Shown here piece by piece: positions 58,108 through 64,000 of a stretch of 64,000 bases of DNA (positions are counted from its first letter, which is position 1; each line of letters opens with the position of its first letter). Origin of the DNA: DASQZT01 sp963728965 (GTDB lineage Bacteria; Acidobacteriota; Terriglobia; Bryobacterales; Bryobacteraceae). The position numbers and the translations under genes are program-made. Location of the stretch: contig CAVSMH010000002.1 of assembly GCA_963728965.1 (NCBI GenBank), positions 496,001 to 560,000 on the forward strand, written 5' to 3'. Below the pieces are notes generated by a model. The model was not told the DNA's origin, did not search any database, and saw nothing but the letters and a program-made list of their open reading frames with translations.

Positions 58108-58113
58108 TACACT
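58108..58113 (+). promoter_or_regulatory. -10-like hexamer for tRNA-Met
   Basis: TACACT lies 11 bases upstream of the tRNA 5' end, the expected position for a -10 element. A clear -35 at 16-18 bases further upstream is not visible. Confidence 0.35.
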
Positions 58114-58124
58114 TGGTTGGGAAC

Positions 58125-58201
58125 GGCGGTGTAGCTCAGTTGGTTAGAGCGAGGGTCTCATAATCCCTAGGTCGGGCGTTCGAGTCGCCCCGCCGCCACC
58201 A
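58125..58201 (+). tRNA. tRNA-Met (anticodon CAT), CCA encoded
   Basis: Cloverleaf by eye: acceptor GGCGGTG pairs with CGCCGCC (one G-U), D-arm GCTC/GAGC, anticodon loop CTCATAA with CAT at the tip, T-arm GGGCG-TTCGAGT-CGCCC, and the 3' CCA is encoded at 58199-58201. Base 31-39 is a T-T mismatch, common in this tRNA type. The paired first base pair (G1-C72) excludes initiator tRNA, so it is elongator Met (or a lysidine-type Ile2). Confidence 0.95.
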
Positions 58202-58424
58202 CGTCTTTTCAATCACTTCCAGCTCTTGCCGCTCGCGGCGGACATTCGCCACCGACACCACCCGGAGTCCGGCCGCCGTCGTTGAATCGCAACGGAATTC
58301 GTGAGAACAAGTTCGCCATCGTCCCGGGTGCCACCGTCTGCTCGCCGCGCTCCAATTGGACGGGCACTTGCCAGCGTGGCATCCAATGGGATGAGATACT
58401 CTCCGGGGGTGTCGGAATCAAGCG

Positions 58425-58814
58425 ATGACCGCAGCAGATTTTCGGAGGATTGCGCTGAGTCTGGAGGGGGCGGAAGAGGTCTCCCACGCGGGCTTGCCCG
58501 CCTTTCGTGTAGGGGGCAGGCGATTTGCGTCGCTGGCCTCGCAGGCGGAGGGCTACGGAAACTTGACGCTTACGCTGGAGCAGCAGGCGGCGTTCGTAGA
58601 GGAGAGGCCCGAAATTTTCCTGCCCATTCCAGGCGGTTGGGGAAGAATGGGACATACCCATATTCGCCTGGCCGCGTCGGACGAGGATGTCCTGACAGGC
58701 GCCCTGCGGACGGCGTGGAAACTGCGGATCGAGAAGAACGGCAAGACACGAGCGAAGAAGCAGCGTTCGGGGGAGCGCGGCGGAGTTGCGGACAAGAAAC
58801 GCGAGAAGCGCTGA
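58425..58814 (+). CDS. MmcQ/YjbR-family protein
   Basis: A 129-residue protein with the MmcQ/YjbR (CyaY-like double-wing) fold: FRRIALSLEGAEEVSHAGLP, FRVGGRRFASL and the end ASDEDVLTGALRTAWKLR. Family members are abundant and DNA-binding has been suggested, with no agreed function. A basic Lys/Arg tail (TRAKKQRSGERGGVADKKRE) follows. ATG 58425 gives the family-typical N-terminus. Confidence 0.88.
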   Translation: MTAADFRRIALSLEGAEEVSHAGLPAFRVGGRRFASLASQAEGYGNLTLTLEQQAAFVEERPEIFLPIPGGWGRMGHTHIRLAASDEDVLTGALRTAWKLRIEKNGKTRAKKQRSGERGGVADKKREKR

Positions 58815-58882
58815 CTGCAGTCAGCCCGGCCATCGGCCGAGTTCGTCGCGCTCGTGCGAGACTGTCCTCCCGGTCGGCCCCG

Positions 58883-59779
58883 CTAGTCTTTTTCCAGCAT
58901 CTCCCGCGCCTTCTCCAACTGGGCCCGGCGATCGTCCGATACCGTCGGGTACTTCAAGTTGAGACCCTTCAGCGCGCGGTAGATGCCGTGTGCCACCGCA
59001 AGCCGCGTGAACCGTTTGTCGTCCGCGGGCACGATGGCCCACGGCGCCCATCTGGTGCTGGTGTGGCGGAACATGTCTTCGTAGGCGGCCATGTAGTCCT
59101 TCCACAAGGCGCGCTCCAGCGCGTCGCCGGCGGAGAACTTCCAGTTTTTTTCGGGCTCCTCGATGCGGTCGAGAAACCGCCGCTTCTGCTCCTTCTTGGA
59201 GACGTTCAGGAAGAATTTCAGCACGATGGTGCCGTTATTCACCAGGTATTTCTCGAAGTTGTTGATTTCCTCGAAACGGCGCTTCCAGACGTTCTTGTCC
59301 TTCAGGAATCCCGGCAGACTCTGCCGGGCGAGAATCTCCGGGTGAACCCGGACCACCAGGACCTCTTCGTAATACGATCGGTTGAAAATGCCGATCCGCC
59401 CGCGTTCCGGGAGCGCCTTCACACAGCGCCACAAATAGTCGTGGTCGAGTTCTTCGGCGGAGGGAGCCTTGAAGCTGTGGACATCGCAGCCTTGCGGATT
59501 CAGGCCGGACATGACGTGCTTGATGGTGCCGTCTTTACCAGCCGCATCGAGCGCCTGAAAGATGATCAAAAGGGAATACCGGTCCTGGGCGTAGAGTCTG
59601 TCCTGAAATTCCGCCAGCTCGGCAATGCCTTTTAGCAGCGTGGCGGCGGCTTCCTCCTTGGTCATGCTCACGGTAAACCCGGGGTCGTAGTCCCGCTTCA
59701 GATCGATCTTCCTGCCGGGGGGGACCAGCATTTTCCGGTACAGCTTCTCTTGAAACCGCTCCCCGCTTTTGGACGCCAT
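58883..59779 (-). CDS. ppk2: Polyphosphate:nucleotide phosphotransferase (PPK2 family)
   Basis: A 298-residue kinase using polyphosphate to phosphorylate nucleotides. Walker A QALDAAGKDGT (about 75-85), then VMSGLNPQGCDVHSFKAP, FNRSYYEEVLVVRVHPE (the Walker B and lid region) and the C-terminal RWAPWAIVPADDKRFTRLAV. ATG 59779 is chosen because MASKSGERFQEKLYRK begins the domain and GGAAGGAG lies upstream; the frame is open to 59956. The sequence matches the PPK2-related sub-family; direction (ADP or AMP phosphorylation) is not decided here. Confidence 0.93.
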   Translation of the reverse strand: MASKSGERFQEKLYRKMLVPPGRKIDLKRDYDPGFTVSMTKEEAAATLLKGIAELAEFQDRLYAQDRYSLLIIFQALDAAGKDGTIKHVMSGLNPQGCDVHSFKAPSAEELDHDYLWRCVKALPERGRIGIFNRSYYEEVLVVRVHPEILARQSLPGFLKDKNVWKRRFEEINNFEKYLVNNGTIVLKFFLNVSKKEQKRRFLDRIEEPEKNWKFSAGDALERALWKDYMAAYEDMFRHTSTRWAPWAIVPADDKRFTRLAVAHGIYRALKGLNLKYPTVSDDRRAQLEKAREMLEKD

Positions 59780-59999
59780 GAAGAGGTCGCTCCTTCCGAT
59801 CGGACTTTCGTATTGCGCCAGTTTCTCGGAATTCTCATCATATCGGACCGGCTTGGATTCGCCCGCGAGTTTCTGCGCCGTTTTTTTTACATCTTTTTTA
59901 CATCGCGGTGACGGTTGGTTTTTGCGCACTCCCCTAGAGTGTGGATTACCGGGCAAGCTGAGAGGCTGGTCGGACCACGGGACGGAGGATGGTATCGCG

Positions 60000-60386
60000 A
60001 TGAATTTCTATCTCGGGGTTTGGAACAGCCCGACCGCCATTTCCGATGAGCAGGCCGCTGCGCTGTATCGAGTGCTGAGCGACGGCGTTTCGGCATCCTC
60101 GGGTTTTGATGCCCGGGTGTATGCCTTCTACGCGTCCCTGACCGACACCTACCCCGAAGTCGACCTGGTTTCGGAAAACCGGCTAGACTCGTGTCCCTGG
60201 GCTTGCGCGATCGAGTTTTCCGGCGTTCACGCGATTCTGGCCATCCGGCCGGAACAAGCTGGCAGGGTCGTTCCCGCGATCCTGGCCCTGGCCGAACAGC
60301 ACGGCCTGACCTGTTTCGATCCGCAGGCCGGCAGGGTGTCTCTTCCTCCGGACCTCCGGGCGAGGCAAGCGGGAGGGGCCGCCTGA
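60000..60386 (+). CDS. Hypothetical soluble protein
   Basis: Not recognised. 128 residues beginning MNFYLGVWNSPTAISDEQAA; alternating helices and strands (ARVYAFYASLTDTYPEVDLV; ACAIEFSGVHAILAIRPEQA) and no signal peptide or catalytic motif. The size and alpha/beta pattern resemble small immunity-type or SMI1-like proteins, but similarity is weak. ATG 60000 has GGAGGATGG-like sequence upstream. It stands alone between ppk2 (divergent) and a small minus-strand gene. Confidence 0.7.
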   Translation: MNFYLGVWNSPTAISDEQAAALYRVLSDGVSASSGFDARVYAFYASLTDTYPEVDLVSENRLDSCPWACAIEFSGVHAILAIRPEQAGRVVPAILALAEQHGLTCFDPQAGRVSLPPDLRARQAGGAA

Positions 60387-60470
60387 TCCGGTGGGGTGCG
60401 AGGCTAACAGGCCGCGGTGCCTGCCAGGGTCAATCCGGCTTCTGCCCTCTGGTGCGATTGAGCGGCCCCG

Positions 60471-60608
60471 TTACCAGGGCGTCGTGTATTCGCGGTGGCA
60501 CTTGCGGCACCAATAGTGCCCGTTGATCGGCCAGGTGGTGTCGCCGTGCATCATCGCACACCACAGGCCGGCAAATCGGGACCAGCGCATCTTTTTCACT
60601 GCTCGCAT
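60471..60608 (-). CDS. 45-residue protein with zinc-knuckle-like CRKCH motif
   Basis: A very short gene with AGAGG 7 bases before its ATG at 60608. Sequence features: basic start MRAVKKMRWSRFAGLWCAMM, then WPINGHYWCRKCHREYTTPW to the stop at 60471. Cys17, Cys34, Cys37 with His21, His31 and His38 could form a zinc site. Without a signal peptide the CxxCH is unlikely to carry haem. Not recognised by name; the Trp/Cys-rich content and good RBS support that it is real. Confidence 0.6.
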   Translation of the reverse strand: MRAVKKMRWSRFAGLWCAMMHGDTTWPINGHYWCRKCHREYTTPW

Positions 60609-60687
60609 GACTGAACCTCTTCGAACGCTTAAGTAAGTAGATGCAGGCCAACCGATCGAGGTTCCGCGGTCATGGTACAGGATCGCC

Positions 60688-61206
60688 CTAACGGGCTAGC
60701 CAGAGAAAGTATCCGAGCATGGTTTTGGCGTCTTCGATCTTGCCGCGGCGTATCATTTCGGACAGCTCTTTGCGGGTAAACCAGCGTGTTTCGATACGTT
60801 CATCGTCCATCGGCGTAGCCTCACCCTCCGTGAGCGCGGTGGCGAGGAAGAGGGTCATGCGCTCCTGGACGTATCCCGGACTGGCATAAAACGAAGCCAT
60901 CTTCTTCCAGTTGCGGGCGCGGTAGCCGGTTTCTTCGATCAGTTCGCGTTTGGCGGCCTGGAGCGGCTTTTCCCCGGGATCGAGCCGGCCGGCGGGGAGT
61001 TCCCACAACTGCTTTTCCGCCGGGAGGCGGTACTGGCGTACCAGCAGCACGCGTTTCTTTTCATCCACCGCCATCATCACCGCCGATCCGGCGTGGCGGA
61101 CAACCGAGCGATGGATTTCGAAACCGGTCTTAGCATCCTTGGCCTTATCCTCCGTGACCCGAAACAGGCTGCAATGGTAAACTTCGCGGGAAGAAGTGAT
61201 TTTCAT
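60688..61206 (-). CDS. NUDIX hydrolase, ADP-ribose pyrophosphatase type
   Basis: A 172-residue nucleotide hydrolase. The Nudix box spans residues 73-95 (GRLDPGEKPLQAAKREL followed by IEETGY), meeting GX5EX7REUXEEXGU, and PAEKQLWELPAG precedes it as in ADP-ribose pyrophosphatases. GYVQERMTLFLA follows. ATG 61206 overlaps the stop of the polX gene (ATGA), so the two are co-translated; longer open frames upstream are antisense read-through. Confidence 0.92.
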   Translation of the reverse strand: MKITSSREVYHCSLFRVTEDKAKDAKTGFEIHRSVVRHAGSAVMMAVDEKKRVLLVRQYRLPAEKQLWELPAGRLDPGEKPLQAAKRELIEETGYRARNWKKMASFYASPGYVQERMTLFLATALTEGEATPMDDERIETRWFTRKELSEMIRRGKIEDAKTMLGYFLWLAR

Positions 61207-62951
61207 GGTCTTGTCTTTAGGGCGGCTGAGAAACGATCGAGCGGGAGCGTGTTCATGACATCGGCCGCCGACAGCCAGCCGCGGCGGGCGGTCACCACAC
61301 CGTAGCGCATACCCGCCAAGTGCTTGGGATGGTGGGCGTCGGTGGATATGGTGAAGCGCGCGCCCTTGGCTTTGGCTGTGCGGATCAGCGGGCCATTCAG
61401 GTCCAGCCGCTCGGGGCTGGCGTTGATCTCGAGCCACGCGCCGCGGCGGACCGCCTCGGCCACGATCCGTTCGAAATCGAACGGATAGGCTTCGCGTTGT
61501 AACAGCATGCGGCCGGTAGGATGGCCGAGAATCCGCAGGTGCGGGCATTCGAGCGCGCGCAGCAGCCGGTCGGTCATCTCCGCAGGTTCCAGGCCCATGT
61601 GGCTGTGCACGCTGCCGATGACGAGATCGAGTTCCGCCAGCGCCTCGCCTGCGAGGTCGAGCGAGCCATCGCGCAGAATGTCGCATTCGATGCCCGAGAA
61701 AATGTGAATGCCGGCACCGTTGCGGTTGATTTCGCGCACCTGCCGGGCGAACGCCACGACGCGCTGCTCATCGAGCCCGTTGGCCATGGCGAGGGCCTTG
61801 GAATGATCCGTCACGGCCAGGTACTCGTAGCCGCGTTCACGGGCGGCGGCAACCATTTCGAGGAGCGTGGCGCGGCCATCGGTCTCGGTGGTGTGCATGT
61901 GCAGGTCGCCGCGGATATCGCGCAGCTCCAACAGTTCGGGCAGGCGGTTTTCGAGCGCCGCTTCGATTTCGCCGCAGTTTTCGCGCAGTTCGGGTGGAAT
62001 CCACGGGAGCCCCAGCGCGCGATAGACGCCGGCCTCGGTTTCGCCCGCGACGCGGATATCGTCCTCCACGCGAAACAGCCCATACTCGCTGAGCTTCAGG
62101 CCCGTTTTCACGGCACGCGTGCGGATCGCCACATTGTGATCCTTGCTGCCGGTGAAATACTGCATGGCGGCGCCGAAGGTGTCCTTGGGGAGCGTGCGGA
62201 CATCCACCTGCAACCCTTCCAGGCCCACCCGGGCACTGGCCTTGTTCTCGCCGCGGGCGAGGACTTCCTGCACGCGCGGGTACTGGAGAAAGCGATCGAG
62301 GGCGGGGATGGGCTCGGGGCCGGTGACGAGCAGGTCCAGGTCGCCGACGGTTTCACGGCCGCGACGCAAGCTTCCCGCCGGTGTGATGGTCTCCACGCCG
62401 GGAACCTGCATCAGGTCCTGGATCAACTCGGCGGCCACGCTCTCGGCGTAGCTGAGCAGATAGCGGCCGCTGCGCTGGCGGTATTGTGCGATCGAGCGCA
62501 ACACCTTCTCTTCCAGCCGGGCGCCCATGCGAGGCAGCACACGCAATTTCTGTTCGAGGCAGAGGACCTCCAGTTCGTCGATGGTCCCGATGCGATAATG
62601 CTCGAAAATCAGCGCGATACTCTTGGGCCCGAGGCCCTGAATTTTGAGGAACTCCAGCGCGCCGGGCGGGAATTTCTCGAGCAGGAGGTCGCGGCGTTCG
62701 CACGACTGGCGTTCGACAATCTCGGCAATCACGAATGCCAGGCTCTTGCCGATTCCCGGGATTTCGGTGACGCTGCGGCCGGCGCCGGCGAGCAGATCGG
62801 CGATGCGTTCGGGATAGCCTTCAATGGCGGTGGCGCCGTTGCGATAGCTGCGGATGCGAAACGAATCCTCGCCGGCAATTTCCATCAAATCGGCGGTCTC
62901 CCATAGCACGCGCGCGATCTCTTTGTTCTCCAACGGGCGCCCTCGCTTCAA
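61203..62951 (-). CDS. polX: DNA polymerase X with PHP exonuclease domain
   Basis: Bacterial X-family repair polymerase (582 residues): helix-hairpin-helix domain (EIPGIGKSLAFVIAEIVERQ), polymerase palm with GDLDLLVTG (catalytic Asp pair, about residue 205), and C-terminal PHP 3'-5' exonuclease starting GDLHMHTTETDGRATL with metal ligands, then TDHSKAL and ISTDAHHPKHLAGMRYG. The listed start is TTG 62951; an in-frame TTG at 62933 (giving ENKEIARVLWETAD) matches the usual family N-terminus better. Acts in base-excision repair. Confidence 0.94.
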   Translation of the reverse strand: MKRGRPLENKEIARVLWETADLMEIAGEDSFRIRSYRNGATAIEGYPERIADLLAGAGRSVTEIPGIGKSLAFVIAEIVERQSCERRDLLLEKFPPGALEFLKIQGLGPKSIALIFEHYRIGTIDELEVLCLEQKLRVLPRMGARLEEKVLRSIAQYRQRSGRYLLSYAESVAAELIQDLMQVPGVETITPAGSLRRGRETVGDLDLLVTGPEPIPALDRFLQYPRVQEVLARGENKASARVGLEGLQVDVRTLPKDTFGAAMQYFTGSKDHNVAIRTRAVKTGLKLSEYGLFRVEDDIRVAGETEAGVYRALGLPWIPPELRENCGEIEAALENRLPELLELRDIRGDLHMHTTETDGRATLLEMVAAARERGYEYLAVTDHSKALAMANGLDEQRVVAFARQVREINRNGAGIHIFSGIECDILRDGSLDLAGEALAELDLVIGSVHSHMGLEPAEMTDRLLRALECPHLRILGHPTGRMLLQREAYPFDFERIVAEAVRRGAWLEINASPERLDLNGPLIRTAKAKGARFTISTDAHHPKHLAGMRYGVVTARRGWLSAADVMNTLPLDRFSAALKTRP

Positions 62952-62981
62952 TTGTAAGCCGCGCTGGCCGCATGTTATAAG
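62952..62981 (+). promoter_or_regulatory. Candidate promoter for gnd
   Basis: TTGTAA (62952-62957) and TATAAG (62976-62981) are 18 bases apart, with ATG at 63053, giving a leader of about 65 bases. It is divergent from polX and partly overlaps the polX start region. Confidence 0.35.
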
Positions 62982-63052
62982 GGAGATTGAAATCTGGAAT
63001 CATCCGATTTTGCCAACCGCCGGACCTCCCCCGGCTTCTCTAGGAGCAGATC

Positions 63053-64000
63053 ATGGAACCTACCGCAGATATCGCTTTGATCGGTCTGGCAGTCATGGGC
63101 CAGAACCTCATTTTGAACATGGCCGACCATGGCTACCAGGTCGCGGCGTTCAACCGCACCGTGTCCAAGGTCGATGAATTCCTGAACGATGCCGCCAAAG
63201 GACACAAGAATGTCGTGGGTGCGCACTCGATCGAAGAGATGATCGGTCTGCTGAAGCGGCCTCGCAAGATCATGCTGATGGTCAAAGCCGGCAAAGCCGT
63301 AGACGATTTTATCGAAACGCTGCTGCCGCGTCTGGAGCCCGGCGACCTGATCATCGACGGCGGCAATTCGCATTTTCCCGATACCATTCGCCGCACCAGG
63401 TATCTGGAGAGCAAGGGCCTGCTCTACGTGGGCACGGGAGTGTCGGGCGGTGAAGAAGGCGCGCGCAATGGCCCTTCGATGATGCCGGGCGGAAGCCCCC
63501 AGGCATGGCCGCTGGTGAAGGACATTTTCCAGGCGATATGCGCGCGCACTCCTGATGGCGAACCGTGCTGCGACTGGATGGGCAGCGACGGCGCGGGCCA
63601 CTACGTGAAGATGGTGCACAATGGCATCGAATACGGCGACATGCAGCTCATCTGCGAGGCCTACCAGATGATGAAAGAGGGCCTCGGGATGAGCAACGAG
63701 GAGATGCACGAAGCCTTTTCGGAATGGATGAACGGCGAGCTCAACAGCTACCTGATCGAAATCACCCGCGACATTCTGGCTTTTAAAGATGAAGACGCCG
63801 GGTACGTGGTGGACAAGATCCTCGACACGGCCGGCCAGAAGGGCACCGGGAAGTGGGCCAGCGTGAACTCGCTCGATTTGGGCATGCCGCTTACCCTGAT
63901 CAGCGAAGCCGTGTATGCCCGCTGCCTGAGCGCGCTCAAAGAACAGCGCGTGGCTGCAGCCAAAATCCTGAAGGGTCCGAAATTTCAATACCAGGGCGAC
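63053..64000 (+). CDS. gnd: 6-phosphogluconate dehydrogenase, decarboxylating (C-terminus beyond window)
   Basis: Pentose-phosphate enzyme making ribulose 5-phosphate, CO2 and NADPH. 316 residues are visible, starting MEPTADIALIGLAVMGQNL with the dinucleotide-binding GLAVMG. Signature blocks follow: FNRTVSKVDEFL, GGNSHFPDT, GTGVSGGEEGARNGPSMMPG and GAGHYVKMVHNGIEYGDMQ with the catalytic Lys; KGTGKWASVNSLDLGMP begins the C-terminal helical domain. AGGAG lies 7 bases before the ATG. The rest lies beyond the window. Confidence 0.96.
   Translation, partial: MEPTADIALIGLAVMGQNLILNMADHGYQVAAFNRTVSKVDEFLNDAAKGHKNVVGAHSIEEMIGLLKRPRKIMLMVKAGKAVDDFIETLLPRLEPGDLIIDGGNSHFPDTIRRTRYLESKGLLYVGTGVSGGEEGARNGPSMMPGGSPQAWPLVKDIFQAICARTPDGEPCCDWMGSDGAGHYVKMVHNGIEYGDMQLICEAYQMMKEGLGMSNEEMHEAFSEWMNGELNSYLIEITRDILAFKDEDAGYVVDKILDTAGQKGTGKWASVNSLDLGMPLTLISEAVYARCLSALKEQRVAAAKILKGPKFQYQGD

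Noticed and set aside
58209..58661. A 150-codon minus-strand frame opposite the MmcQ/YjbR gene and tRNA-proximal gap
   Set aside because: It overlaps the well-supported MmcQ/YjbR gene in antisense; the segment near the tRNA has no supporting motif and no start with a ribosome-binding site.
60471..60608. CRKCH in the 45-residue protein as a haem-binding site
   Set aside because: There is no signal peptide for export to the periplasm, where c-type haem is attached; zinc binding is the simpler reading.
1..64000. CRISPR arrays, complete insertion sequences, rRNA operons or prophage
   Set aside because: No regularly spaced direct repeats, transposase, integrase, capsid or rRNA sequence was seen on reading the window; the inverted-repeat element at 32479 has no transposase.

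Overview
The window is GC-rich, densely coding DNA from a Gram-negative bacterium, most likely an acidobacterium of the Bryobacterales/Solibacterales type. The assignment is inference. It rests on an 869-residue ADOP-type duplicated permease (an acidobacterial hallmark), a Planctomycetes/Verrucomicrobia/Solibacter-style microcompartment locus tied to L-rhamnose, DUF2339 and TgpA-type transglutaminase genes, several multihaem cytochromes and two Hfq-fold proteins. No CRISPR array, rRNA, complete insertion sequence or prophage was seen; there is one tRNA (Met, CAT).

Layout. 1-7 kb: a truncated MBOAT acyltransferase with its SGNH/AlgX-like partner (polysaccharide O-acetylation), a TPR protein, an acyl-CoA thioesterase, an Hfq-like protein, a MoxR ATPase, a YchF-like GTPase and an ACT-domain protein. 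7-11.3 kb: TgpA-type transglutaminase and DUF2339 membrane protein. 11.6-14.5 kb: flagellar motor and control genes (flbD-motA-motB facing csrA-fliW) with a FliA-like promoter candidate. 15.1-17.1 kb: a compact microcompartment operon (class II aldolase, one hexamer, three pentamer proteins). 17.2-21 kb: rhomboid protease, epimerase, a cNMP-binding protein and a lipoprotein. 21.1-26.9 kb: aspartate aminotransferase-pckA operon, then rhaA and a RhaT-like transporter, which supply the rhamnose pathway that the microcompartment aldolase would complete (the kinase is not in this window). 26.9-34.3 kb: ADOP permease, CE1 esterase, GH53 galactanase and a two-gene GMC dehydrogenase. 34.3-40.2 kb: a sensory cluster built around a nucleotide-transporter-like protein with a HEAT tail. 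40.3-42.5 kb: ECF sigma factor and anti-sigma factor.

42.4-52.3 kb holds the most striking system: two tandem decahaem OmcA/MtrC-family cytochromes, a decahaem DmsE/MtrA-family cytochrome, an MtrB/PioB-like outer-membrane barrel and a tetrahaem cytochrome c, all on the minus strand. This looks like a complete trans-outer-membrane electron conduit. 52.6-64 kb is mostly housekeeping: ABC exporter, DksA-like zinc-finger protein, hfq-hflX, tRNA-Met beside a DnaA-box-like cluster, PPK2, NUDIX, PolX and a truncated gnd.

Many genes are coupled by ATGA overlaps. Several others have a TANNNT hexamer only 6-7 nt before the start codon, which suggests frequent leaderless transcription.
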